Shown in pieces: positions 1-6,659 of a stretch of DNA of 10,900 nt. The notes beneath the pieces are model-generated. The model made no database searches, had not been told where the DNA came from, and saw only the letters and a list, made by a program, of their open reading frames with translations. Where the stretch lies: positions 1 through 10,900 of the forward strand of contig DAIEFO010000046.1 of the NCBI GenBank assembly GCA_027325475.1. The letters run 5' to 3'. A program made the position numbers and the translations under genes. Positions within the stretch are counted from its first letter, which is position 1. Each line of letters starts with the position of its first letter. The stretch is from Desulfobacteraceae bacterium. GTDB taxonomy: Bacteria; Desulfobacterota; Desulfobacteria; Desulfobacterales; Desulfatirhabdiaceae.

Positions 1-1
1 T

Positions 2-181
2 CCCATTGGCAAACCAGCCCATCCAGAATGCGAGCTTCCCAACATTCTTCAAACCTGTGATTATCGCCAGTCAATCGCTTTCAAGCTCCTCAATCAATTC
101 CGTTCGATGTTTCGTAAAAGTCCGCATACTGGGCTTAAGCCGCATCTGAATTATTGTATTCCATCGGCATGTGGTTTATAA
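2..181 (+). other. Possible 3' end of an upstream ORF, unidentified
   Basis: Frame 2 is open from the left edge for 59 codons and ends with TAA at 179-181. The peptide starts PIGKPAHPECELPNIL and ends IPSACGL; I recognise no family in it. Two things count against a real gene: positions 110-127 match the arm of a repeat found again near 5645, and the stop lies inside a promoter-like sequence. The minus strand here also gives short protein-like stretches broken by stops, so this could be a degraded gene or plain intergenic DNA. Confidence 0.15.
110..127 (+). repeat. Partial copy of a dispersed intergenic repeat arm
   Basis: The 18 bases TTTCGTAAAAGTCCGCAT are repeated at 5645-5663 with one extra A. 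There they form the left arm of a longer element with terminal inverted repeats. No matching right arm was seen near this copy, so it looks like a remnant or a solitary end. A 10-bp palindrome, GGCTTAAGCC, follows at 132-141. Confidence 0.5.
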
Positions 182-182
182 A
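154..182 (+). promoter_or_regulatory. Candidate sigma-70 promoter for recQ
   Basis: TTGTAT at 154-159 and TATAAA at 177-182 are separated by 17 bases. The -10 matches TATAAT at five of six positions; the -35 is weak, with three of six. Transcription would start near 189 and leave a leader of about 110 bases before the preferred recQ start at 300. This is the best promoter-like pair I see upstream of the gene. Confidence 0.4.
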
Positions 183-299
183 TCGGGATAATTTCAGCAT
201 CGCTCATTCTCAGGCCAACCGCTGCCCATGGACATTCGGGCATCTCTTTTCACCCATTTTTCGACAAAATGGGCAACACGAAATATACAGACTTATACA

Positions 300-2456
300 A
301 TGATCCAACAGGCAAAAACAATTCTGAAAAATGTTTTTGGATATGAAGAGTTCCGGCCGCTTCAGCAGGAAATCATCCAAAATGTCCTGAATCGAAAAGA
401 CACGCTCGTCATCATGCCGACAGGAGGCGGAAAATCTCTATGTTATCAGATCCCGGCCATGATGTTCGAAGCACTGACAGTTGTAGTGTCTCCGTTGATT
501 TCACTTATGAAAGATCAGGTTGAACAACTGACAGCGCTGGGCGTCGGCGCTGTAGCACTCAACAGCATGATGTCTTCAGAAATCTATGGGCAGAATGTGT
601 CGCGCATACTGCGCAACGATGTCAAACTGCTGTATCTGGCGCCGGAAACCCTGATGATGCCAAAAACGCTGGCCATGCTGAATTCACGTCGTGTGGACTG
701 CATCGCCATTGACGAAGCTCACTGCATCTCCGAATGGGGACATGATTTCAGACCCGAATACCGTCAGATACTTGGTGCGCGGAAGCAGTTTCCTCAGGCG
801 GTATGTATCGCCCTGACCGCAACAGCGACTCCGCGGGTTCAGAAAGATATTCAAAATTGCCTGAATTTTGAAAAATCCAACGCCTTCATTGCCAGTTTTA
901 ACCGGAAAAATCTCTTTCTGCAAATCGTTCCCAAATCTGATCCTGTCCGCCAGGCAATGGATTTTATCCATAAGTTTCCCAGCCAGCCGGGCATTGTGTA
1001 CTGTCTGGCCCGTCGTCAGGTGGATGATCTTGCCGCAGCCCTGGCAAAGTCCGGACTGTCCGTAAAACCCTATCATGCCGGCCTGACCGATAATGAACGT
1101 CGGCAAAATCAGGAAGCCTTTATCCGGGATGATGCTCAGATCATGGTGGCCACCGTCGCTTTCGGCATGGGCATCAATAAACCCAACATCCGTTTTGTGC
1201 TGCATTATGATCTGCCCCAGAACATCGAAAGCTACTATCAGCAGATCGGCCGCGCCGGAAGGGATGGCTTACGGGCGCACTGTCTGCTGCTTTTCGGTTA
1301 CAGTGACATTCATAAAATCAAATATTTTATCAACCAGAAAGCGGATCAGGAAAAACGTATTGCAGCGCTTCATCTCAAGGCACTGGTCAACCTGGCTGAA
1401 ACAGATCAATGCCGACGGATATCCCTGCTGACATATTTTGGAGAACGATACACTCAACCCAGATGCGACATGTGCGACAACTGCACTTCCGGTGATCCCG
1501 TCCTCAGTGACCTGACGATTCCCGCTCAGAAATTTATGTCCTGCATCAAACGCAGCGGAGAAATTTTCGGCCCTGATCACCTCATTGACATCTTAAGAGG
1601 CGCCCGAACACAAAAAATTCTTAAATTCAACCATCAGGAACTTTCTACGTATGGTATTGGAAAAGACTGGTCAAAACAACAGTGGTTTTTTCTCAATCGG
1701 CAATTGATTCAAAAGGAACTGCTGACAGAGGATATTGAACATGGCTCCCTGAAACTGACCCCCAGGGCCTGGGAAGTACTTCGGGGGAAAACCCTGTTTC
1801 TGGGGAAAATGCTTATGGAAACAAAAGAGTTCATTCCCACAGATACCGATGAACCACCTCACGACCTTATTCTGTTTGATCTTCTCAGACAAAAGCGCAA
1901 AGAGCTGGCAGACACCTCACATATCCCGCCCTATATCATTTTCCCGGACAAGACATTGATAGAAATGGCGACTTTTTTTCCGCAGTCCGAAGAAGCGCTG
2001 CGACATATTCACGGCATGGGCGCCGTCAAGTTCGAAAAATATGGCCTGATATTTCTGGACACAATTTATACTTACTGCCAGGAACGAAAAATTTCAGAAC
2101 ATCCCAGACCCGTGATCCACCCGGCCGCCGTTCAGGAGCGCAAACACATGAGAATCGGCAAGGCATTCAACGATGGGCAATCCATTGAGGATATGATGAA
2201 AGAAAACAACGTGAAGCTTTCTACCATACTTAGCCACTTATATCAGTTTGTTGCAGAAGGAAACAACCTCAGCCCCAGTGATGAATTTCTGTCTCTTTCC
2301 ACCCTGGCCGCCAAGGAGCGCTCCATTGTGTTCGAGACATTCAACAGGCTTGGAACCGAACGCTTAAAACCGGTTTTTGATGCGTTGAATGAAAAAGTGT
2401 GTTATGCTGAACTCCAGTTACTTCGACTTTACCATATCTCACAGAAATCCCGATGA
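300..2456 (+). CDS. recQ: ATP-dependent DNA helicase RecQ
   Basis: This is a superfamily 2, 3'-to-5' DNA helicase of recombination and replication-fork repair. From the ATG at 300 it has 718 residues. Motifs in order: Walker A MPTGGGKS (39-46), DEAH box IDEAH (137-141) leading into the aromatic-rich loop EWGHDFRP, motif III ALTATAT (171-177), VATVAFGMGI (283-292) and QQIGRAGRDG (314-323). The RecQ zinc site follows with Cys371, Cys389, Cys392 and Cys395, then a winged-helix RQC region. An HRDC domain spans about 523-595 and a C-terminal helix-turn-helix-like region about 612-718, resembling the HTH_40 tail of many non-enterobacterial RecQs. An in-frame ATG at 228 would add 24 residues, but those match nothing in RecQ and lack a ribosome site. 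Neither start has a strong Shine-Dalgarno. The stop overlaps the next start (ATGA). Confidence 0.96.
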   Translation: MIQQAKTILKNVFGYEEFRPLQQEIIQNVLNRKDTLVIMPTGGGKSLCYQIPAMMFEALTVVVSPLISLMKDQVEQLTALGVGAVALNSMMSSEIYGQNVSRILRNDVKLLYLAPETLMMPKTLAMLNSRRVDCIAIDEAHCISEWGHDFRPEYRQILGARKQFPQAVCIALTATATPRVQKDIQNCLNFEKSNAFIASFNRKNLFLQIVPKSDPVRQAMDFIHKFPSQPGIVYCLARRQVDDLAAALAKSGLSVKPYHAGLTDNERRQNQEAFIRDDAQIMVATVAFGMGINKPNIRFVLHYDLPQNIESYYQQIGRAGRDGLRAHCLLLFGYSDIHKIKYFINQKADQEKRIAALHLKALVNLAETDQCRRISLLTYFGERYTQPRCDMCDNCTSGDPVLSDLTIPAQKFMSCIKRSGEIFGPDHLIDILRGARTQKILKFNHQELSTYGIGKDWSKQQWFFLNRQLIQKELLTEDIEHGSLKLTPRAWEVLRGKTLFLGKMLMETKEFIPTDTDEPPHDLILFDLLRQKRKELADTSHIPPYIIFPDKTLIEMATFFPQSEEALRHIHGMGAVKFEKYGLIFLDTIYTYCQERKISEHPRPVIHPAAVQERKHMRIGKAFNDGQSIEDMMKENNVKLSTILSHLYQFVAEGNNLSPSDEFLSLSTLAAKERSIVFETFNRLGTERLKPVFDALNEKVCYAELQLLRLYHISQKSR

Positions 2457-3001
2457 TCCCATTTAATTCCGAACAGATTGCAATCGTCAACAATGCGGCA
2501 TCGATGGCGGAGGAACTGGTCTTCAACGACTACAAAATGTCTTTAGGTGAATGGAAGCGCGCCCGCTATGATTTCAAAACACTGGCTGATCTGGAGCCGG
2601 ATGAAATTGTTCACGGGCCGCTGGCGCAGATTATCCGTTATGAAGGCAAGCCCCGACACACCTCCCTGAATTCGCTCAGCTTCGATTTTTATAAAATCTG
2701 CTTCCAGGACCATGCCATTCTGAAACTTATTGCACAATACCCTCACATCATGTTATTTTCACTAAATTTGTATATCGCCACACATGAACTGATTCATATT
2801 GTCCGGTTCAGCAAATTTCTTCAGAACTTTCACGCGTCCTTTGAAGAAAGGCTGGCGGAAGAAAAACGCGTCCATGACAAAACACATGAAATCCTCAGCG
2901 GTGTCAGGCTGATTGGTGTATCCGATGTACTGGCGTTTTCAAAGAGTTGGCGGCTCCCTCTGGACAGTTTGGCCGATTCGTCTGAAAAAAAATCCCTCTG
3001 A
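2453..3001 (+). CDS. Conserved-looking hypothetical protein with an HExxH motif
   Basis: This 182-residue protein belongs to no family I can name. It has no signal peptide or clear membrane span. Residues 96-118 are partly hydrophobic but contain HELIH at 111-115, a match to the zinc-metallopeptidase HExxH motif. Further acidic and His residues follow: an EER..AEEKR stretch (131-139), then H141 and H145 (HDKTHE). The same residues could instead supply ExxH-type ligands in a helical diiron fold, so peptidase function is not established. The C-terminal 20 or so residues are polar and probably loose. The ATG overlaps the recQ stop by four bases with no clear Shine-Dalgarno, so translation is probably coupled to recQ. 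This looks like a real gene because of its length, codon pattern and coupling; its role is unknown. Confidence 0.75.
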   Translation: MIPFNSEQIAIVNNAASMAEELVFNDYKMSLGEWKRARYDFKTLADLEPDEIVHGPLAQIIRYEGKPRHTSLNSLSFDFYKICFQDHAILKLIAQYPHIMLFSLNLYIATHELIHIVRFSKFLQNFHASFEERLAEEKRVHDKTHEILSGVRLIGVSDVLAFSKSWRLPLDSLADSSEKKSL

Positions 3002-3004
3002 TTC

Positions 3005-3032
3005 TTGACAAAGCCAATTCTTAAATTATTTT
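3005..3032 (+). promoter_or_regulatory. Sigma-70-type promoter upstream of the zinc-ribbon gene
   Basis: TTGACA at 3005-3010 is a perfect -35. It is followed by a 16-base spacer and TATTTT (3027-3032) as -10. It begins four bases after the preceding stop and would give a leader of roughly 65 bases before the start at 3106. That leader contains a tandem TTCTGGGA pair (3032-3039 and 3042-3049) and an inverted match, TGGGAA/TTCCCA, at 3045-3050 and 3072-3077. Confidence 0.5.
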
Positions 3033-3105
3033 TCTGGGAGATTCTGGGAAAGAGATATGCCAGAAAACTTATTCCCAAAACTATTTTGTACAGGAGGTTG
3101 GTAAG

Positions 3106-3393
3106 ATGCCTATTTACGAATATCAATGTACCCAGTGCGGCGCCATTGAAGAAGCCATTCAGAAATTTTCCGATAAACCCATGACATCATGCAAAAAGTG
3201 TTCGGGTCACCTTCAGAAGCTTATTTCCCAGAGCACTTTTCATCTGAAGGGAACAGGGTGGTATGTAACGGATTATGCAGGCAAAAATCAAAATGCAACG
3301 TCCGCATCCAAGAAAACTGACGCCGTTTCCCCTGCATCGTCAACAGAGTCCCCCGCTGCAGCAGCTTCAAAGGCATCCGACAGCTCCGTTTAA
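3106..3393 (+). CDS. FmdB-family zinc-ribbon protein
   Basis: This small zinc-ribbon protein of 95 residues belongs to the FmdB/CxxC_CxxC_SSSS family, named after a putative regulator of formamidase genes. Its true role is poorly defined. The family opening MPIYEYQC is present. Four cysteines (8, 11, 29 and 32) form two CxxC pairs that should bind one zinc ion. The ribbon ends in a GWYVTDY stretch at 51-57. From about residue 58 the tail is low-complexity, rich in Ser, Ala and Lys, and probably disordered. The start is secure: AGGAGG lies at a normal distance upstream. It has its own promoter and is followed by a 162-base gap before groES, so it is probably a separate transcription unit. The family assignment is firm; the function is not. 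Confidence 0.9.
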   Translation: MPIYEYQCTQCGAIEEAIQKFSDKPMTSCKKCSGHLQKLISQSTFHLKGTGWYVTDYAGKNQNATSASKKTDAVSPASSTESPAAAASKASDSSV

Positions 3394-3458
3394 TATTTTT
3401 TTTACCTTAACCGGGTATATTTCAAAACTATCACGAAGGGAGGTGGGCAGTCCTGCGG

Positions 3459-3477
3459 ATATATTTCTGAAATATAT
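3459..3477 (+). promoter_or_regulatory. Perfect 19-bp palindrome upstream of groES (candidate operator)
   Basis: ATATATTTC and GAAATATAT flank a single central T, giving a perfect 9-bp inverted repeat. The half-site core TATATTTC also occurs at 3416-3423. The palindrome ends about 20 bases before a promoter-like sequence and 78 bases before groES. It is AT-rich, so chance is possible, but perfect symmetry over 18 paired positions is notable. It does not resemble the CIRCE (HrcA) operator. Confidence 0.45.
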
Positions 3478-3498
3478 TCATGTGCGTTACAATGTTTT

Positions 3499-3528
3499 TT
3501 GAGTTTACTACATAAAAGTGCCCTATAT
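3499..3528 (+). promoter_or_regulatory. Heat-shock-like (sigma-32 type) promoter candidate for groESL
   Basis: TTGAGT at 3499-3504 resembles the CTTGAAA -35. CCCTATAT at 3521-3528 resembles the CCCCATNT -10. The 16-base spacer is at the long end for sigma-32. TATATT within the same region could instead serve as a sigma-70 -10, with an over-long 19-base gap. The position directly before groES makes a promoter here likely; the sigma class is a guess. Confidence 0.35.
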
Positions 3529-3555
3529 TTTAAATAGTTAAGGAGATTTAAAAAG

Positions 3556-3843
3556 ATGAAACTTAGACCCTTACAGGATCGCATTGTCGTAAAACGCGTT
3601 GCAGAAGAAACCACAACCAAAGGCGGCATCATTATTCCGGATACCGCAAAAGAAAAACCTGCGGAAGGCAAGGTTATTGCTGTCGGAAACGGTAAGGTCG
3701 CCGATGATGGCAAACGGGTCGCTTTGGAAATTAAAGAAGGAGACCGTATTCTATTCGGAAAGTATTCCGGCACTGAGGTCAAAATTGATGGCGAAGAATA
3801 CCTCATCATGAGAGAAGATGATGTGCTTGGCGTCATTGAATAA
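3556..3843 (+). CDS. groES: Co-chaperonin GroES (Hsp10)
   Basis: GroES is the 10-kDa co-chaperonin that forms the heptameric lid of the GroEL cage in the cytoplasm. The 95 residues are the normal family length. The opening MKLRPLQDRIVVKR is typical. The mobile loop that contacts GroEL spans about 16-32 and contains GGIIIPDTAKEKP. The conserved GDRILFGKYSG (62-72) and the C-terminal EDDVLGVIE complete the fold. AAGGAG at 3540-3545 is a good ribosome site for the ATG. groEL begins 41 bases downstream with its own ribosome site, so the two form the usual bicistronic operon. Transcription is probably heat-inducible from the region at 3450-3530. Confidence 0.98.
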   Translation: MKLRPLQDRIVVKRVAEETTTKGGIIIPDTAKEKPAEGKVIAVGNGKVADDGKRVALEIKEGDRILFGKYSGTEVKIDGEEYLIMREDDVLGVIE

Positions 3844-3884
3844 CAACACATATTCATGTTTAAAAATATGGAGGATTCCGACGA

Positions 3885-5540
3885 ATGTCTAAAATTATCA
3901 AATACGATATGAAAGCCCGTGAGGCCATGCTGAATGGTGTCAGAGCGCTTGCAGATGCTGTTGTAGTAACCCTCGGCCCTAAAGGCCGCAATGTCGTGAT
4001 CGACAAATCCTGGGGATCGCCCACCGTCACTAAAGATGGTGTTACCGTAGCCAAAGAAATCGAACTCGCCGATAAATTTGAAAATATGGGCGCTCAGATG
4101 GTTAAAGAAGTGGCCAGCAAAACCAGTGATATGGCTGGAGACGGCACCACCACAGCAACGGTTCTTGCTCGCGCCATTTATGAGGAAGGGCAGAAACTGG
4201 TCGCTGCAGGCAACAACCCCATGGCAATCAAACGGGGCATCGACAAGGCGGTGGAAGCTGCAGTAAAAGAACTCCACAAAATGAGTAAGCCCACCAAAGA
4301 CAAACGCGAAATCGCCCAGGTAGGCACCATCTCCGCCAACAACGATGAAACCATCGGCAACATCATTTCAGAAGCCATGGAGAAAGTCGGAAAAGAAGGC
4401 GTCATCACCGTTGAAGAAGCCAAAGGCATGGAAACCACCCTGGAAGTTGTCGAGGGCATGCAGTTTGACCGTGGTTATCTGTCCCCTTATTTTGTAACAG
4501 ACCCTGAAAAAATGGTAGCAGCAATAGATGACCCGTTTATTTTGATCAACGAGAAAAAAATCAGCAGCATGAAAGATCTTCTGCCTATTCTGGAGCAGGT
4601 CGCAAAAATGGGAAAACCGCTTGTCATCATCGCCGAAGATGTAGATGGTGAAGCGCTGGCCACCCTCGTAGTCAACAAACTCAGAGGTACGCTGCAGGTT
4701 GCGGCAGTTAAAGCTCCTGGCTTTGGTGACAGAAGAAAAGCCATGCTGGAAGATATTGCCATTTTGACCGGTGGGCAGGTAGTATCGGAAGATCTGGGAA
4801 TCAAACTTGAGAACCTGGCGCTTACCGACCTCGGAAAAGCCAAGCGTGTCAGCATCGACAAGGATAATACCACCATTGTGGACGGCGCCGGTTCCCGCTC
4901 AGCACTTGAAGGCCGTGTTAAACAGATCCGCGCACAAATTGAAGAGACCACTTCCGATTATGACCGTGAAAAGCTTCAGGAGCGTCTGGCCAAACTGATC
5001 GGCGGTGTCGCGGTCATTAATGTCGGTGCAGCGACTGAAACCGAAATGAAAGAGAAAAAAGCACGGGTTGAAGATGCTCTGAATGCTACGCGTGCGGCTG
5101 TTGAAGAAGGCATTGTCCCTGGCGGCGGCGTTGCGCTGGTTCGCTGCCTGGATGCCCTTGACAAACTGAAACTGAAGGGTGAGCAGAAACTTGGCGTCAA
5201 AGTGGTAATGCGCGCCATGGAAGAACCTTTACGTCAGATTGCCAACAATGCCGGATACGAAGGCTCTGTTGTCATCGACAAAGTCAAGGCTTCTGAGGGT
5301 GCTTTCGGTTTTAATGCCGATTCCAACACTTATGAAGACCTGATTGCAGCCGGTGTCATCGACCCTACCAAGGTTACCCGTTTTGCGCTTCAGAATGCCG
5401 GCAGTGTTGCTTCTCTGATGTTGACTACAGAAGCCATGATTGCCGATAAACCTGAAGAAAAGGCAGACCCGATGCACGGTGCCGGAAACCCTGGCATGGG
5501 CGGTATGGGCGGCATGGGCGGTATGGGCGGCATGATGTAA
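3885..5540 (+). CDS. groEL: Chaperonin GroEL (Hsp60)
   Basis: GroEL is the 60-kDa chaperonin subunit; fourteen copies form the double ring that folds proteins with GroES and ATP. The 551 residues match the family length. Visible nucleotide-binding elements are TLGPKGRNVV (29-38), GDGTTT (85-90, with Asp86) and the catalytic Asp397 in VEDALNATRA, followed by the VPGGG loop near 411. The apical domain is intact, with no frameshift or deletion. The C-terminus ends in the flexible Gly-Gly-Met repeat tail, which projects into the cavity. GGAGG at 3870-3874 supports the ATG. Only one groEL is visible in this window. A strong terminator lies about 30 bases after the stop. Confidence 0.98.
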   Translation: MSKIIKYDMKAREAMLNGVRALADAVVVTLGPKGRNVVIDKSWGSPTVTKDGVTVAKEIELADKFENMGAQMVKEVASKTSDMAGDGTTTATVLARAIYEEGQKLVAAGNNPMAIKRGIDKAVEAAVKELHKMSKPTKDKREIAQVGTISANNDETIGNIISEAMEKVGKEGVITVEEAKGMETTLEVVEGMQFDRGYLSPYFVTDPEKMVAAIDDPFILINEKKISSMKDLLPILEQVAKMGKPLVIIAEDVDGEALATLVVNKLRGTLQVAAVKAPGFGDRRKAMLEDIAILTGGQVVSEDLGIKLENLALTDLGKAKRVSIDKDNTTIVDGAGSRSALEGRVKQIRAQIEETTSDYDREKLQERLAKLIGGVAVINVGAATETEMKEKKARVEDALNATRAAVEEGIVPGGGVALVRCLDALDKLKLKGEQKLGVKVVMRAMEEPLRQIANNAGYEGSVVIDKVKASEGAFGFNADSNTYEDLIAAGVIDPTKVTRFALQNAGSVASLMLTTEAMIADKPEEKADPMHGAGNPGMGGMGGMGGMGGMM

Positions 5541-5568
5541 TCTGATACAGATTTTTTCTGAATTCGAG

Positions 5569-5602
5569 GCCTCCATGAGAAAGTTTCATGGAGGCTTTTT
5601 TT
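5569..5602 (+). terminator. Rho-independent terminator of groESL
   Basis: GCCTCCATGA (5569-5578) and TCATGGAGGC (5586-5595) form a perfect 10-bp stem with a 7-base loop. Seven Ts follow at 5596-5602. It lies 28 bases beyond the groEL stop on the coding strand, which is classical form and position. Confidence 0.95.
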
Positions 5603-5633
5603 ATCAGTATCATCCCCAAACAGACATGTAATG

Positions 5634-5795
5634 ATTCTTGACGATTTCGTAAAAAGTCCGCATGCTGCGCGCTGTATCCGTCAGTTACACTGTAAGCAAA
5701 GTACGCCTCACTCCCTGCGGAGTTGTGCGCCTTGCCTGTGAATATTTTAAGAAGCCGTTCGAAATTCGACTTTTTATGAGATCATCATTCTTGAC
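5634..5795. repeat. MITE-like intergenic repeat with terminal inverted repeats
   Basis: The left arm at 5640-5659 and the right arm at 5767-5786 are inverted copies, identical at 16 of 20 positions; both contain the core TAAAAAGTC or its complement. Inside, 5696-5735 can form an imperfect hairpin centred on CACTCC-CTGC-GGAG. The nine bases ATTCTTGAC occur directly repeated at 5634-5642 and 5787-5795. The left copy overlaps the arm by three bases, so it is only a candidate target-site duplication. Part of the left arm recurs at 110-127. There is no transposase, so if mobile it would depend on enzymes supplied elsewhere. A 70-codon ORF across it is not considered a gene. Confidence 0.6.
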
Positions 5796-5819
5796 AACAG
5801 TGAAAATTAAAAATACAAC
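5791..5819 (+). promoter_or_regulatory. Candidate promoter for the P-loop ATPase gene
   Basis: A perfect -35, TTGACA (5791-5796), is followed by a 17-base spacer and TACAAC (5814-5819), which matches the -10 consensus at four of six positions. It begins at the right edge of the repeat element. A transcript from here would have a leader of about 30 bases before the start at 5859. Confidence 0.4.
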
Positions 5820-5858
5820 CAACTGTCATATGTTAAAAACACCGAGCGTTTTATTTCA

Positions 5859-6560
5859 ATGGACATTCAATTAAGCGGTATCGTCATTATCTCTGGGAAT
5901 TACGGCAGCGGCAAGACAGAAATCGCTGTCAACCTTGCAGCCTGCCGGAAACTTCAGGGGACGGATGTGCGCATAGCAGACCTGGATCTGGTGAATCCGT
6001 ATTTTCGGACGCGGGAAGCCCGAAAACAACTGGCTGAACTTGGCATTGAAGTTGTGCTGCCTCCGGAACAATACATGCAGGCGGACCTGCCTATTCTGAG
6101 CAGGTCCATCAGCGGTCTGATACGGCATCCTGCTGCACTCACCATTCTGGATGTCGGCGGCAACGATGTAGGTGCTGCTGTACTGGCGGCGCTGGCGGAC
6201 GCGTTTGGAACCAAAGACTATCAAATGCTTCAGGTTGTCAACCCCTTCCGTCCTCTCACCCAGACGATAGATGGAGCTGTCAAAATGCGGCGTGATATTG
6301 AAAAAACGTCCAAACTGAATGTCACCGGCTTGATCGGAAACGCGAATTTGATAGATGAAAGTACGCCGGAAACTATTCTTTCCGGTTATGACTTCATTCG
6401 CAAACTTTCCGAAGAGACAGGATTACCACTCGAATTTATTACGGTTCCAGCTCATTTACTGACAGCTCTGGAGCTTGAACACTTTTCTTGTCCTATTCTT
6501 CCCATCAAACGGCAACTGGTACCTCCCTGGAAGAAGCTTGTCCGTCTGAAGGAATTCTGA
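5859..6560 (+). CDS. P-loop ATPase of the MinD/CobQ-CobB/ParA-like class
   Basis: This cytoplasmic nucleotide-binding protein has 233 residues. A Walker A loop, GNYGSGKT, lies at 13-20, right after a hydrophobic strand. A DLDLVNPYFRTRE stretch (41-53) sits where this superfamily has its second acidic motif. A Walker B-like strand, LTILDVGGND, lies at 94-103 with Asp98. The ParA/MinD deviant Walker A (KGGxGKT) is absent, so it is not a standard partitioning ATPase. No DNA-binding domain, cysteine pair or membrane helix is seen. Such genes are often labelled as cobyrinic acid a,c-diamide synthase-like, but no second domain supports that activity here. The ribosome site is weak. The gene lies 158 bases upstream of korD on the same strand, so a role with the oxidoreductase is possible but inferred only from position. 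Confidence 0.85.
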   Translation: MDIQLSGIVIISGNYGSGKTEIAVNLAACRKLQGTDVRIADLDLVNPYFRTREARKQLAELGIEVVLPPEQYMQADLPILSRSISGLIRHPAALTILDVGGNDVGAAVLAALADAFGTKDYQMLQVVNPFRPLTQTIDGAVKMRRDIEKTSKLNVTGLIGNANLIDESTPETILSGYDFIRKLSEETGLPLEFITVPAHLLTALELEHFSCPILPIKRQLVPPWKKLVRLKEF

Positions 6561-6563
6561 AGG

Positions 6564-6590
6564 TGTTCTATATTCGGAACATCCGGAACA
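6564..6590 (+). promoter_or_regulatory. Repeated GGAACA half-sites upstream of korD
   Basis: TGTTC (6564-6568) and GAACA (6577-6581) form an inverted pair with an 8-base spacer. CGGAACA occurs twice in tandem at 6575-6581 and 6584-6590, a 9-base period. This could be an operator for the kor genes. It begins four bases after the ATPase stop. No regulator is identified. Confidence 0.25.
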
Positions 6591-6609
6591 GCATAGAAAA
6601 AATTTCATA

Positions 6610-6659
6610 TTCATGGATGGAAATCCCATGAAAAATTCAGGTGACGATTTCTTACCTGA
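6610..6659 (+). repeat. Two consecutive small hairpins in the ATPase-korD gap
   Basis: TTCATGG (6610-6616) pairs with CCATGAA (6626-6632) across a 9-base loop. TCAGGT (6637-6642) pairs with ACCTGA (6654-6659) across 11 bases. Neither is followed by a T run, so a standard intrinsic terminator is unlikely. They could be leader structure, an RNA processing site or chance. The whole 158-base gap contains no convincing gene. Confidence 0.35.

Noticed and set aside
3394..3407. The T run after the zinc-ribbon gene, considered as an intrinsic terminator
   Set aside because: The sequence just before it (about 3360-3393) shows no convincing GC-rich stem.
3394..3555. CIRCE (HrcA operator) before groES
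   Set aside because: The TTAGCACTC/GAGTGCTAA halves are not present. The only strong symmetry is the AT-rich palindrome at 3459-3477, which is unrelated in sequence.
3402..4277. A 291-codon minus-strand ORF opposite groES and the start of groEL
   Set aside because: It is a shadow of two certain genes and shows no coding motif of its own.
5662..5874. A 70-codon + strand ORF between groEL and the ATPase gene
   Set aside because: It lies mostly within the repeat element, has no ribosome site, no recognisable domain, and overlaps the ATPase start. It is best explained as translation of the repeat.
5859..6560. Calling the P-loop ATPase a cobyrinic acid a,c-diamide synthase or a ParA partition protein
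   Set aside because: It lacks the glutamine amidotransferase domain of CobB/CobQ and the KGGxGKT motif of ParA/MinD, and there are no cobalamin or parB genes nearby.
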